Shown: positions 1 to 12,589, counted from the stretch's first letter. The stretch: DNA of 64,000 bases from Phlebotomus papatasi (GCF_024763615.1 NC_077223.1:496001-560000), one strand, 5' to 3'. The notes: generated by a model not told the origin, from the sequence alone. Numbers and translations are program-made.

Positions 1-1405
1 AGATGGAGAAGTAAGAAAAAAAAAAGAAAAAAACATCATTCCGGCAAGTTGTTTTCGATTTGTACTATGGGTATAGTGAATTAATGTGTGAACCTTCTTA
101 CTTAAACACATTCATTTTATGCTTTGCCGACAGAATATCTCATGAAATGCCCGTCTTTTTGTAAAACATAGAGCAAACACTGTCATTAAACTGGACGAAA
201 TAACAGTGTCATGCAGAGTATAATTAATTCGACGGAGAATGGTGTGAAACATTGGTGAAAAAATAAATATTGCTGAATTTATTTGCCTTTCAGCTGGATT
301 TTAATGTGCGATTATAAAATTCCACTCCTGCCAACAATTCAATTTCAGCCTCACTGAGTAAACAAACAAACCATTTACAGTCTACAAATACCAGGAATTT
401 CTATGATATTTCTTGTAATTTTAGCACATTATTTGACAATATGATAGCAGACATGCAAAAGGAACCCCAAGTCATCAAACTTCAGTACAAAAAATATTAC
501 ATTCCCTTTTTTACAAAAAGAAACAATTCAAGTTCTAAATTAAATTAGTTGCGTTTTAAAAATATGCTCAATTGAAGCCAATTTTGAGCTAATTGCACAG
601 AAAGTGACGTCAATGTTGAAGGTGAATAATTTGATCCACAATGAAAATTTATAATTTCTTATAATTGTTAAGGAAACAACAAGAAAAAAATGCAAATATT
701 TTCACTTCGCACTGAATAAATTTATTTTTCAGCTTATGTGCGTACAAACATTACTCAGCTTATATGGTTCTCTATCATTTACGTTAATTACGTTAGTTAA
801 GTTACTGTCTCTTATTCAAAGATCTTCAATGAGCCAGAACTTGGCTGCATTGACTAGAATTTTATTGTAAAAATTAATTGCATTTTGCGAATAAATTACA
901 TTTTATCTATTTCGAAGATTTATAATGGAGATTTTAGACGATTTATATTATGGGTTAGCAGAGTTACTTCTGAATGTCAAGGTATGCTTTGAGTAACTCT
1001 ATACAGTTTAGTTCTAAAAATTCGCGAATTTAAGAGTTTATATGTCTTAATCCTTACTCTTGGTTTTGCAACACAATATGTCATTGTCACTGATTCCAGA
1101 GATTCTCCTTTTTATAGAAGCCTTTGTGACCATATTTCCTCAGAATCCTTCATGATAACGTCTTTCCTTTTTATTTTATAAAATAATATTTAGGAAGTTG
1201 CAAAGAAAATAAATACTTTCTTGACGTAACCCCAAATTTTACATTTTGAATTTAACCGTTGTCGGTCGGCTAAGTTAAGGATTGACGAGTTTCAGGAGCT
1301 CTATTATATTTGCTTGTTCCATGGTAAATTAGTGGTTTCTATAAGGATTTCAACGTGCTATCAATTCAAGTAATGTATATAAACAATTAATAACAATGAA
1401 TTATT
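1..1405. other. AT-rich stretch, no feature recognised
   Basis: No coding signal, palindrome or repeat recognised. It is probably far-upstream cPKC intron or intergenic DNA. Confidence 0.5.
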
Positions 1406-1585
1406 GAGGGCAAAGTGCGCTACATTCGGACGAAACAAGCTTAGAATAACTCATTTTTTAATATCTTTTTAATGTTTTTAATTTGACCTATTAGAATAGT
1501 ATAATGCCTTCAATGTCTCAAATTTCATGAAAAGAGTCATGGATTGAAACTATTAAGAACATAGAAGAAATGTAAGCAAATCGGT
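1406..1585 (+). mobile_element. Degenerate TAGGGGA-family element (GCGCTACCTTCGGACGA subfamily)
   Basis: The left end reads gagggcaaagtgcgctacattcggacga in two short overlapping blocks, matching the left end of the intact copy at 40111. Downstream pieces (attagaatag..., tctcaaatttcatgaaaagag, ttaagaacatagaagaa) run in the same order as in that copy. The right terminal repeat is missing. This is an old, decayed copy. Confidence 0.55.
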
Positions 1586-1618
1586 TGAAAATAGGTCTTT
1601 CAAAGTGGTTAAACTTTT

Positions 1619-2330
1619 GCTTTGGCTTATACTACAACTGAAAAGGAACTTTTAGGAGTTCTATATTATAGCATTGACAAATTCAAACAGTTCTTGATAG
1701 GTGCAAAATTCCAAAATTCGAAAAATTCGAGACGGATCATTCGGCCTTAATTTGGCTTTTAAAACTGAAAGATGCCAAGGTAGACTGAATCAGTGCATCC
1801 TTCGGTTACAGGGCTTTGATTTCGAGGTACAGTAGACTCTCGCTTATCCGTGGACTCTTTTTCCGGGTGACATAAAAAAATCCGTGAGACAGTTGAATTT
1901 TAAAAATTTTGTTGACATATTTTCCCCGTTTTGGGTTTTTTTGTTAAAGCAAATGTGCTCTATCTACTGTTAATTCTTTCTCATTGTAACTTTTTTGGAC
2001 AGTACGCATGTTTAGAGAGAATGTCGATTCAGTCAGATCAGAATTCACTCCATAAATTTGCAATGTAAACAAAAAATCGTTAGATTTCAAACAATTTGAT
2101 GTGTATCACTCTCAAAATCCGTGTGACATTTCGGTCCCGTTCCACGGATAAGCGAGAGTCTACTGTAACCCATCGGCCTGGCCGTGAAAACGTCGTTCCA
2201 GATGCCTTGTCCCGTTGTTTGGCAGTCGATTCCGTCACATATCTTCCTGATCCGCAATACGCTTCTTTCTATTCGGTAGTTGCCAATGTTCCTCGCGCTT
2301 TTGTGAGCATCAACAGATAATATCCTGACC
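1619..2330 (+). pseudogene. Ty3/gypsy pol fragment (RNase H to pre-integrase), broken
   Basis: Two pieces of a Ty3/gypsy-like pol gene. The first, at about 1619-1829, shows the RNase H start (TTEKELLGVLY) and the ETDHSALIWLL and ILRLQGFDFEV motifs. It is broken by at least two frameshifts, near 1725 and 1780. The second piece, from 2168, begins with the HRPGRENVVPDALSR motif that normally lies directly after RNase H in gypsy elements. Between the two sits a 336-bp MITE (1830-2165) with a TA duplication. No reverse transcriptase core, integrase catalytic core or LTR is visible, so this is a dead 0.4-kb relic. Codon identity past about 2330 is lost. Confidence 0.85.
1830..2165. mobile_element. 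Pogo-like MITE inserted in the gypsy relic
   Basis: 336-bp non-autonomous element with inverted ends cagtagactctcgcttatcc / ggataagcgagagtctactg, flanked by TA on both sides (1828-1829, 2166-2167). CAGT-starting ends with a TA target are typical of the pogo/Tc1-mariner group. Deleting the insert and one TA would put the two gypsy halves back in the same frame, so the insertion is recent relative to the gypsy copy. A truncated relative lies at 48085-48233. Confidence 0.85.
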
Positions 2331-2483
2331 CTGACGTTATTTTTCCTAGCCTTTTAATTAATTTCTTTTCTTTTGATTCTTCAATTTTATCGTTCTTTCT
2401 ATGATTACTTTTTCTTTCGGGTATAGACACTTTGTTTTTCTTTTCCGTTTCTTTTTTTTCGAAAATTGGATATCGAAATGTTT

Positions 2484-2690
2484 TTCAAACATGGGTGTCT
2501 ACGGACGAAATATTCACCTTGACTACTTTCAAAACAAATTCGAAAATTAAGGAAATTGTAGGAGCCGGAAAGAAAAAAAATACTATTCTAGATAATGTTG
2601 ACTTAATGGGGGGGGGGGGGCTTGAAAGTCGGAATTCGATATCTCTTACCATTTGGCCTTTAGCCGTTTCATAGGTTGAATAAAAAGTGG
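2484..2690 (+). repeat. Dispersed repeat 'X', copy 1, with a 13-G run
   Basis: Shares ordered blocks with 8160-8670 and 32440-32560: tacggacgaaatattcacc, a Gly-coding-like G tract after acttaat (13 Gs at 2608-2620), then tcgatatctcttaccattt. The block just upstream of the gypsy relic (1588-1618, cggttgaaaataggtc) also matches the left part of the 8160 copy, so the gypsy relic probably landed inside this repeat. Confidence 0.55.
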
Positions 2691-2700
2691 ATTATATTAT

Positions 2701-4658
2701 TGTTCTCTCTTTGAGTTCGAGCAGTAATTTGTCTGAAGCTTGGGTCGTAGGAAGGTACCGAGCATTCCTCTACTCTAGTTTTATAAATAAAAAAATGAAT
2801 AATTCGCTTCTAGTTTGAAACTGTGATTAAACAACATATGCAGCCAGGATCGATTAATCGATATAATCGGTGAGAATTGTTTATAAATAAAAGTTTGTAA
2901 ACAATTCACTGTCACTACTTAAATGAAAGAAAAATGTTTCGGATTAATTCAAAATGTCGTATTGTATACGAGATAATTCTTTTTAGCGGTTTTAGCTATG
3001 GCTAAATTTCCGATAATCCAGGCATTAGACCAATGAAATACAGAATAACCATTTGTGTCAGGTTATGCTCGAAAAATTTGACCTCTGTTCTAATATCTAT
3101 ACAACCACAAATTAATCATTCAATTAAATTAAAATTCGGTCATCTATTGCAAAAGTTTGACAGTTTATCTTGATATTACCTGATTTCTTGAGGGTTTTAT
3201 ATGCCAATATTCCAATTCATGCATGATCTTGAATTATTCCTAATAATGGCAGAGTGTCAAGTATGGCTTCAATTGAACGATATTTCAGACAAATCTGAAA
3301 CCGTTCTGCGTGATTATAGGCCGGTGAAATAGATTTATAATAAGAGGTTTAGGTACTCAATTTAGCTCAATTTAGCTACTCAATTTGTTTGCTGAGCTAA
3401 ATTATATCATAATAAGGTACAGTTTCATTTAAAAATAGGAGAAAAAACTCCAATTTTAAATCTGCCCTACTTCAAAGGTGCCCCACATCCGCATAAAGAA
3501 TTCTTTGTAAGGTTAAATTGTTAATTTGAAACAAAATCGAAATCTGAATTATATGGAATTACTTTACTCAAAATAAATTACAATCAAAAGGTTTCAGAAA
3601 ACATAACTTTTAAAATATTGTAATACACTAACTCTAACACATTCTTTCCTACAAATTCCAATCTTGATTCCAATGTTGTATAAGCAATGTTCTATTCAGT
3701 AGAACATCATCGTATTTTAAACTAAACAAATGAATACTCTACATTCCGTACCTTCAGCAGGATATTCATAAATTCCGTACATCCAATGCTTCACATGTAA
3801 ATTTCCTTTAAAAGAACATAATACAGAGGATTCAATTTATTCAGCGACGACAAGAAAATTGTTACTTTGGCAAGGAAAAAAGACTTCGTCTCGTTTTTTC
3901 CCTATATATAATTACTTTATTGGCATAATTTAGAATTGTAGAAGACGTGTATGTAAAAAAAAAGTTCTCTCAACTTTTCCAACACAATAAATTTATGTTG
4001 GAGAGAAAAAAATCATAGGGGGAATACTACTCCATGGCATTTTAGTCCACGCACGTCATTCAGAAAATGGAAAAGGGCTTTTGATTCTATAATGTCATAG
4101 TCACGAAAATCTAAATGATTTTTGGTTTACATGTCACTCACTCAGTTGCATTAGGGGTGGCATAATTTATATTGAATCGAATTTTGAGGAGACGCAAAGC
4201 TACTTGTGAGATTTTCCTGATGATTTATTTAATCAAGTGTTTTAGAGACATACCTAATCAACTCTAATAATTTGAGTAATTAATAAAATATCTATTTTTT
4301 GAGTATAAAATCCGGTATTTAAACAGGTGTTCCTTATTAAAATAAATACTAAAATTGTCGTGAATCACAATGAAAATTGCAAAATCCTCAAACAAATTGA
4401 CTAATCGACAAATCTTCGAATTAATTTTGCAAACGTAATATATAAAAAAAAACAATTATATTGCAAGACACGTAAGGTAAGAGTAGCATGTATCGACCAA
4501 GAAGGTTGAATTGTCACTCTAAAATAATTCTTTTTTTTTTAATTATTCGTTGCTAATAATTGACTTTTTTATTTTATTAAATTATTTTAATAATTTTTTT
4601 TCTTGCAAAATGTCTTGCACGATCCAAACTTCATTGTCGATACCTGCTTCACTTTACC
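2701..4658. other. AT-rich stretch, no gene
   Basis: No coding region recognised. A short local duplication of tcaatttagctactcaattt lies at about 3357-3385. The minus-strand 63-codon frame at 4264-4455 is almost all AT-coded residues and is taken as chance. Confidence 0.5.
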
Positions 4659-4659
4659 T

Positions 4660-4922
4660 TCACTTGAGAGAAGAGAAATCCGAAAAAGTTAAACTAACAT
4701 TACGGAAATGTTTATTTTACCCTGCAGTATTGTACCGAAATTGGTGTAAATATTATGCTTTTTAGGTATATTAGGGGTTAAATTTGCCCTTTTTCATGTT
4801 AATTTTACCCTTAAAAAGGTGTAAAATTGACATTAAAAAATGTTGATATATTATTACACCTAAAAAGTGTTAAAGTTATGAGAGAAAAAAAGTTAATCGC
4901 ACCCCCGTTTTTTCTTAGTGTT
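4660..4922 (+). mobile_element. CACTGAG MITE, copy 1
   Basis: About 263 bp, matching 14175-14437 over its full length: aatccgaaaaagttaaa near the left end, aggtgtaaaattgacatt in the middle, agttaatcgcaccc near the right end, closing with cttagtg. The left end has lost one or two bases of its terminal repeat. Confidence 0.8.
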
Positions 4923-6107
4923 ACGTTAAAAAGAAAGGATCGGTTAAAATCGAATTTATCCCCCTATATGGCATCTCTTCAATATGAATGAAAACCTGTT
5001 ACAATATTCTCCTGTTAGTGCAATAAATTTGTGCTCCTATAACTTCAAAAACAATTTCATACCCCAACATGTACTATTACAATTTTCTAGAATAATTAGA
5101 ATTCATTCATGCACTACCCAGAAATGGGATTCTAACGTAATGCTGATGTACACCTCAATGTCTTTGAAAGTTATCTGAGTGAAAACCATCATGACATGGT
5201 GTTTAGTTATGTTTAGAGATAATTAATTGTCATTTATTTGTACTTTCATTACACTACAAAATTACTCTTATTGTTTGCCAAAGTTTTAATTAGCAACCAT
5301 TTTGGTGAAGGAGTTTGTTCTCTGGTGCTCTTGGTCTTTTAAATATTTCTTGTCCATGTCAAACCAACAGCTGAGCAGAGAAAAGGTGTTGGATATTGGG
5401 ATGGTGGAGAGCTTTCGTCAAATTGACCGTAAAAAACCGAGATTTTTTCTTCAGACCACTTACCTCGGCAGTGATAGAGGCTAAAAATAATAATGGGTAA
5501 AAGTATGAAAGCTTCTCTCTCTCTTTTCACTCTCACTGAGCTTTTTTTGTGGCACGCTCTAGGTACTGGCAGAGAAAGGCAGTGTACCAGTAATCAATCA
5601 TCGTTCTTTTATTTGCAAAATATTGATCTTTCCATATCCAACGATTTTCAATTTCCTCGTTCCGCATTTCTATTATCCGCTTCTCAATTGTGCACTACAA
5701 AAAGCATCCTAAGGGAAGGTCAGAACAGCAAAATTAATTATCTATTGAGATTTCATGTTCAATCTCCAGTGACTTTCACCTCAGCAAAAAGCTTTTAAGC
5801 TTACCTACATTTTTCATGATGAAGAATGAACACATGGCGAAGTTCAACCCCTTCGTATTGTGGCCCTTTTTCCTGCCACAAAGACGATACGCAAAAAGGG
5901 TCAAAAGAGAGGCTCGGATGTTATTTTAGCATCGTTAAAAACTGTTTGGGATTCATGCTTGAAACTTTAAAACACTGAAAGAAAAGTTTGTGGAACGAGT
6001 AATACGAAGTAAGTGTTACTGTAACACCAAAATTCAACTGAATATCTACTAAAAGTGCTTTAGATGAATCTGGCATTGATTTTTTGTATTAGGAAAGATT
6101 CTCTATA
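4923..6107. other. No gene recognised
   Basis: Open frames at 5302-5484 and 5493-5798 (+) and 5339-5536 (-) overlap one another in three frames and show no domain or splice context. They are treated as chance. A lone CACTGAAAGAAAAG at 5973 resembles one end of a CACTGAG MITE but has no partner. Confidence 0.45.
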
Positions 6108-6175
6108 GGGGAAAGTGGGGAACCTTGCATTGGGGCAGTTTGAGATCCTGTCTGATCAGTTAAACGTCAATTAAA
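6108..6175 (+). mobile_element. Single end of a TAGGGGA-family element
   Basis: Begins taggggaaagtggggaacc, then ttgcattggggcag. No inverted partner was found nearby, so it is a truncated copy. It defines a subterminal variant not seen elsewhere in the window. Confidence 0.45.
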
Positions 6176-6534
6176 GCCTGAGTTAACCCCTATCTTTCAT
6201 ACCTACAAAATACCCCTTAGAAAATATACGTAAATCATACTGTTTTGCGCTCCTAGGTGAGCATTGGTACTGCGAAAATTCTGTTACCGGCCCTGTTGCT
6301 CAGCTGTCACTAACAAGATAAAGTATTTTCCAAAATATTTATTTGTTTTTAAAATCTACACAGATTCTTGGTGATTTTAGTGATCTATTTATTAATAATA
6401 AATATGCATGTGTGCATTTTGGGGGATCCTCCTCTTTAGTAGATCCAAAGACTGTTCATTTTAAAAATATTTCAGTGATTACATAGGCGGACCATATACG
6501 AAAATACCGTTGTTTAGTTCCTAAAAACGGTTTT

Positions 6535-6700
6535 CTATGTCAAAGGTTAATAAGACCTTAGAGAGCGTATTTCTTAACCGAATGGTATCATTTTTGGACT
6601 CGTGGGAAAGGCCTTGGAATTCTTGACAAGCTTGAGTCAATTTCAATTGGCTATGAATCGGTAATGAATCACTTTTAAACCGATAACCAATTTTTATTTA
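6535..6700. repeat. Low-copy dispersed repeat
   Basis: The block gtgggaaaggccttggaatt then cttgacaagcttgag recurs at 45785-45825 (gttggaaaggttttggaatt, actgacaagtctgaa) and, more weakly, at about 15740. Function and ends are unknown. Confidence 0.4.
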
Positions 6701-7194
6701 AAATTCAATTGTGTCACTCCGAAACTATTTTGAGTGATCTATTAAGTGATTTATAAATACATAGGTTCAAATGCAAAAGTTTAAGATATAGCGTCGAAGT
6801 CACGAGTTCGAGAATTTTGCAAAGTATGTAACTTTTCGACACCCCTTTCTGCAGCTAAACACTTTAAATAAATATCATCCAATGAGCTACTTTGCACTTT
6901 ATTCCACAGGACATGAGACTGATAATCCTAATGCTGTAGAAAAGATAACAATACATGTATTAAAACCTCTGTTGTTTTTGGAATGTTGTACTAGCATTGC
7001 CATTATTATTATCATTATTCTAATATTGCAAACATTGAAAATTAAATATTTGCCTATATTATAGACATTACGAATATGCAAAACAGGAAAATATTGTGAC
7101 TATTGTGTACATATTAAGTGAACATTGCAAATTTCTCTCATCTCATTTTCAACTGCTTGTAATTAATGAGAAAGAATGGTTAGAACCCTTAGAA

Positions 7195-7445
7195 CACCTT
7201 AGTTCATTCCCTCAGTCGGTTCTCCTTTACTGCAGGAAGGATAAAAGATATACAAGGGAGTAATCAAGTCTGATAAAATTTTTAACCGTATTCCATTATT
7301 CCATATAGGGAAAGTTCTGTAGGTGCTATAGGGATCCTTGTTCAGTGAAAAAATGGTCGTCATAAGTCCAAGTAATGTAGACATAAAACTCAATGTTTAC
7401 AGCTACCTCATGTTTACTACTGCCCCAGTTTTTTCTCTGATTTCA
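7195..7445 (+). mobile_element. Divergent TAGGGGA-family copy related to 12099-12296
   Basis: Shares with the 12.1-kb element the ordered blocks aggataa, tagg(tg/ca)ctatagggat, cttgttcagtgaa, agtccaagtaatgtag and the end gccccagtttt. The terminal TA and CCCC are degraded. The minus-strand 64-codon frame here is a by-product of the element. Confidence 0.55.
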
Positions 7446-7899
7446 GTGCATTCCAAATGTATGTTTCAATTATTCTTTTGATCGAATTTTGCGAATTTTA
7501 AACGTTGCCGAATACAGCCGAAAGGGAAACACTAATAATTCATGTCTGATCAGTTGTATATAGGTGACACTATTGCTGCAAGACAAGATTTGGATTCTGT
7601 GATTGCATTCGGTTTTAAGGTTTCCCGAATAGATTCCATTTGAGATTCTAACAGAATATTTCGAGTGATTCCATGAATTGTGGATGAAGAATATGTCCGT
7701 TATTTCCAACTTGGCTAACCCCTTGGACAAACCAAAGCGTCCCAACTTTGCAGATTGCTCGAAATCACGAGAAGCTCTCCATATATTTATCTTCTCATAT
7801 GCCTTTTGGGTGCATACCAGATTAATACCGATTAACTTGATTCAAAAATTAATTTAAAAAAAATCCATTCCGATAAGAAATGCTCAAAGAAAGTACATC

Positions 7900-8043
7900 T
7901 TAGAACAGAGGCGTGTAAGAACCGTTTGAAACCGAACAAACGTCAAATGAAACTTGTACAATAAGGGTCAAAACGCTACCTGAACAAACTTATTTTGACG
8001 TTTATTCAGTTTTAAATGGTTCTTGCACACCTCTGTCTTAGAA
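7900..8043. repeat. 144-bp inverted repeat (hairpin MITE-like)
   Basis: The left arm, ttagaacagaggcgtgtaag, continuing to gaacaaacgtcaaa, pairs with the right arm, tttgacgtttattcagtttt, continuing to cacacctctgtcttagaa. Arms are about 50 nt and the spacer about 45 nt. No second copy was seen. Confidence 0.7.
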
Positions 8044-8159
8044 TATTATAGAATGAATAATAAGCTTAAGAACAAAAAAGTACATTCGTATATTATTTAT
8101 GGGTACTATACGAAGACATGACCAATTAAGACCAATTAAGTCGAGTTGGAATTCTCAAG

Positions 8160-8670
8160 ATCTTTAAGAAAAAACCAAATTGAAACAAATCGGTTGAAAA
8201 ATAGATTCTCAGTGGTTAAATTTTGATATTCGATGTGTAAGGACGAAATATCCACCTTGATTAGCTAAAAACTTTTTCGAAAATGAACATATTCTGGGAG
8301 CCAATTTCGAAATACACCGAAAAACATGGTTTTTGAGGGGTAGGATGAGGGTGGGAAAAAAAGAAAATAAAGATTGATAATGATAGATAGTTAGATAGAT
8401 AGATAAATTTATTCATCAACAATGCTTTCGAGATATAGTTTCATTTTAATGAGATCCCGTATAGTTTTCAGAGTACACCTCCGTCTTAGCGTTAGTGACC
8501 AAGCCTCAGAGCAAAACGGTGGAAAAGCTCTTTCTCAGGTTATTATGCCAGTCATGTATGAACATGTTGAATTTATATTGGGGTTGTCGAATACCGTAAG
8601 TCGATATCTCTTACCGTTTCACCTCTAGTTGTGTCAAAAGTATAAAAAAATGAAATATATAACTGTTCTC
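8160..8670 (+). repeat. Dispersed repeat 'X', copy 2, containing a GATA microsatellite
   Basis: Contains the shared blocks caaatcggttgaaaaatag, gtaaggacgaaatatcc and tcgatatctcttaccgttt found around 1.6/2.5 kb and 32.5 kb. A (GATA)n tract lies at about 8382-8404 within it. Ends are not defined. Confidence 0.55.
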
Positions 8671-8772
8671 TCTTTTAATTTGATCAGTAAAATAGCAAAG
8701 TTCCTACTGAAAAAAAGAGAATATTACACATATTCGGAAGACATTGTGAATTTACCAAAAGGGAATATAATA

Positions 8773-8988
8773 TAGGGGAATGTAGGTATGGTTCGCACTG
8801 AGTGAACCTTCAAACGATGTGAATTGTGTCTTTGTTTGCAAAGAACTGACTTACCATTCCTCGTCTCGTCTCATGAGCTGAATAATTATCTATCTTATTG
8901 CTAAGAAATAACGAACTAGCTTTTTGCAAAGAGAAAATTTGCGTTGTTTGAAGGTTCACTCTGTGCGAAACATGCCAACATTCCCCTA
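8773..8988. mobile_element. TAGGGGA-family element (GTTCGCAC subfamily), complete
   Basis: 216 bp. The left end, taggggaatgtaggtatggt then tcgcactgagtgaacc, pairs with the right end, ggttcactctgtgcgaaaca then tgccaacattccccta. TA flanks both ends. The interior carries no coding sequence. Confidence 0.82.
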
Positions 8989-10491
8989 CAAAAACAGAAT
9001 ACCCATACAAGTTACCAAGTATTTAATAAATAAGTGTATTAATAACCCTCATTATAAAGCACGTATCCTTTAAAGATCTTTTCTGAGTGTTCAGTAAATT
9101 TTGCAATATATAATACATAGCAATGTAAGGTCTGTCAGTTGGAATGATTTTCAATGGAGGAAGACTTTAAGGTTGATGCTTTATGGAGGTATTAAAAATT
9201 CAAAAGTCTCCAATTTATTCATGACATTTGACTTAAGAGATGAATATTTGTTAAAAATTTATGTGCTGAAGATGTTTTGTCATCTTCTTCAGTTTCTTAT
9301 TAAATGGAACAATTTAATAATGAAGAATATTTCTGCGAGCTTTCAGCGCATGTTTCACAAGATGTCATTTATTCCTTTTGTATGTATAATATGGGAGGAA
9401 CCGTGAATTTTCCTTCTTTGCAATATAAAGAAATGAAGATTAGAGTGTAGCAAGTGACCCCACTTTGGCATAGGTCATTTCACCATCAAAAGTCAAAGGA
9501 GTCATTAGAGTCACGCAATATAATTCCTCTGTAATGTCTCTCTGATTATAAAAGGTCCCTAGCATAATACATTGTATCACAATGACACATCTTACGACCA
9601 CAATATAATGACAACGACCCATTGGCATGTGTTACAATGTTTATGGCACGTAGACACCCTGTGCGTGTGCAATAACATAATGGCATGTGCGAGTCTCAGG
9701 CTGAGCTTTTACGTTCCGTGTTGCACTTTCGCATTATGCTGACATAATGGATCAACATGGATTTGTGTACATTGATCCAGTTTTTTTTCTCTATTTGCCT
9801 TTACCATTAGCATCAACTTGATGCTATTGCACAAATACTGGCGAGACAAAATGGAATATCGTCATTTATCTTAATCGCAGATCTAACTAAACATTCCTTC
9901 GGATTAATTGACGAGACATTTCAATTACTTTCATATAAAGCTTTTAAATGCTCCATCCGTATGTTTTTTTTTAACTCCCACAAAATGCTTTATTTTTTTT
10001 TAAACTGTCGCCACAATTGGGTAGCGAAGTCACTTACTTAGTGCCATATTCCATTGAAAGGTACCCCATATTAAATTTCAAATTTGCCCAATATACCGGA
10101 ACTTTAGAATTGCAAGATTAAAGTGTTTGATCAGTATTTTGAAATACTTATCATTTTAAGTTCATTTTGATAGATATAGCACTGAATATGGCATGATATT
10201 GAATAATTTTACTACACTATGTCCCATGTATAAGATTAAAATTGTTGAATTAACGAATTCTTAGATAGTGGAAATGGTTAAAATAAATTTGTCAATTTAT
10301 ATCCCATTCAAACTGGTACAGTTGAGCGAGTGACAAAATTCGAAACTTTGGCTTTTCTAACTCTGAATTCTAAACTTTTTTTTTTGATTTTATTCACATA
10401 CGAGTTAAAAAACTTTCCAAAACTTTTGCAGCTCGAAGTATCTGGTATGGATTGCTGTTCAAATAAAGTTATTTTTAAAGAAATTCTCCGC
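8989..10491. other. No gene recognised
   Basis: A 101-codon frame at 9101-9406 (+) has no recognisable domain, no splice context and AT-driven composition. The rest is plain AT-rich DNA with short poly-T tracts. Confidence 0.45.
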
Positions 10492-11853
10492 AAAGGACAA
10501 TGGGCAAAAATGTATGGGAGTTGGTCTATGTGGTGACCACAGATGGGACTAGGCGCATTTTATAGGTAATGGTGTAGGATGAAAAACTACTGAGACCCAG
10601 GACGATATTCGCCGGGAGTCCTTGTAAAAACGACTTTTTTTTCGAAAAAATACTATTTTGACATCGAATTACCCAACACCAGCTAAAGGTATCTTGATGA
10701 AATTCGGTATGGATTTAATATATGACTTAAGCTATTTATCCATGGATACTACCCCTTCTCCCTATCCCTCCTTCCTGTAGCCTCCATACAAAATGTGGAT
10801 TTTTTTTATTTTTACTTCTCTCTGAGAATAAGTAGAAAGCTGAAACTTGGTATGGGATTAAGGTCCATGAAAGGTTCCTTAACCATGTATATAGGCTCCT
10901 TCCCCCTCCACTCCTTCTGGTAGCCCCCATACAAAATAATGACTTTTTCCACTATAACTCCTCTGTGAAAATAAGTAGAAATCAGAAACTTGGCATAAGA
11001 TCAAGGGCAATGAAACGCTCTTTAATCGTGTATATATACGATTTCCTCCGCCACTCCTTCCATCAGTCGCCATACAAAATGTGGACTTTTTCCATTATTA
11101 CTCCTCTCTGAGAAAAGGTAGAAAACTGAAACTCAGCACGGGAACAAGGTTTATGGAAGGCTATTCAGTCATATAAAATCTGATTACGATTTCAAAAGAA
11201 AATAAATAAAAAAAATCACAGTTAGAAAAATAAGTTAAAATATGTAATAATGCTACTGAAATCGATGAATACAATGGGGCCATATCTCTCTCTATAACAC
11301 ATTAAAAGTGTCAGACATTAATAAGATCATTAAAATTGGTTGTGAAAAGTTTCGAAACATAACACATTTCTTTTTAATTGCAAACTTTAATAACCTGGAG
11401 CGCCACTTGCGTGAACTTATATAATCGTAATTTTTTTGGGACTTTTCGAGACCTTTCGATTGGTTATTCATTGATTAAATTCTGTTGATAAATATCTAAG
11501 ATTTTAAAGTTTTGAGTTTGAGCTATTTGGCTATTATGTTTCAATGTCCTCCTACAAATCTTATGCATTGTAAAGGCATATGCTTTTATGTCCATTTCGA
11601 GAATATGTAATCATTTAATATATTTTATGTTACAATTTATTCTTTCCCTTAAAACAAGACAGTATAAATGTGCGCATTTCGTATAAGAGATTATTTTTCT
11701 TCTACGAAAATTTTTTTTTTTGCTCTAGAACTTTTCCCCCATGGTTTAGAACTTTAGTCCCAGAATAAAAGTTGTTACCTATACCATGGCCTATTCAATG
11801 ATATAGGTCTCATTGGTGGTCGCATCATAGACCACTTTTGCCCATTGTCCTTT
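10492..11853. mobile_element. 1.36-kb inverted-repeat element with internal tandem repeats
   Basis: Outer ends aaaggacaatgggcaaaa and ttttgcccattgtccttt are perfect complements. Inside, gaaattcggtat, gacccaggacgat and gggagtccttgt are shared with the element at 40984-41838, as is the pair actaggcgcattttataggt / gttgttacctata. No transposase is visible, so it is a non-autonomous foldback or MITE-like element. Confidence 0.78.
10736..11165. repeat. Tandem repeat, about 143-bp unit, 3 copies
   Basis: Units share tccctcc(a/t)ctccttc, gtagc(c)cccatacaaaat, a gactttttccat-type block and gaaaataagtagaaa. Two minus-strand frames (10736-10930 and 10879-11073) start exactly 143 bp apart and align with each other. 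They are products of the duplication rather than genes. Confidence 0.8.
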
Positions 11854-12098
11854 ATGTCTAGTAAAAAAGAAATGATTTTTCATTTAAAAAACAAGAAATC
11901 CAGTCGGAAATGCTGACCTATGTGCATAAAGATCGGGTAAAATGTTCTGAGACCGATACCCCCGACACCTAGAAACAATTGGGAGAATTATAAATTATAG
12001 TTAATAATTTAGTATCACTCCTAGTATGGATCTATACCAAGTTTCAATTCCATCTGGAAATTCTTTCTTATCTCTCAAGGCAATTGAAGTTGGTGTGC

Positions 12099-12296
12099 AG
12101 GGGAAACTGGGGCACCACCAAACACGGGGTACCACCAAACACTGCGATTTTTTAATCAGATATTGGATATCAGAGGATAAGACCGATAGGAATTTATAGG
12201 CACTATAGGGATGCTTGTCCACTGAAGGAATTTTCGAGATAGTCCAAGTAGTTTAGTAATAAAAATTACTGTTTGGTGGTGCCCCAGTTTCCCCTA
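12099..12296. mobile_element. TAGGGGA-family element (GGGGCACCACCAAAC subfamily), complete
   Basis: 198 bp. The left end, aggggaaactggggcaccac then caaac, pairs with the right end, gtttggtggtgccccagttt then cccctag. A second ggggtaccaccaaac block directly follows the left end. The minus-strand 73-codon frame over it is a by-product. Confidence 0.85.
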
Positions 12297-12589
12297 GATG
12301 CATTTTTCAAAATCGAAAAACTTAACTTCGTATACTGAATAAGTCCTTTGCTAAAAAAGAATTAAAGACAGTGAAAATTAATTCCAAAATGGTAAAAATA
12401 CTTGGGACATCTCTTTTTTTCAAAATCAATTGTTTGCATTTGGTCACTTGAGTTTCAAGGTGGTCTGCAAGCCCTAAAAGCGATCCATGTAGTCAAAGTC
12501 CAAAATGCCCATCAACCCAATATTCGTTGAAAAATCAAAATTATTTTCTCTGTAGACCAAAGTGTGACAATCTTTGTGAAATAATACAA

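Noticed and set aside
5302..5798. Overlapping frames resembling a gene cluster
   Set aside because: Both strands are open over the same bases, there is no domain and no consistent codon bias.
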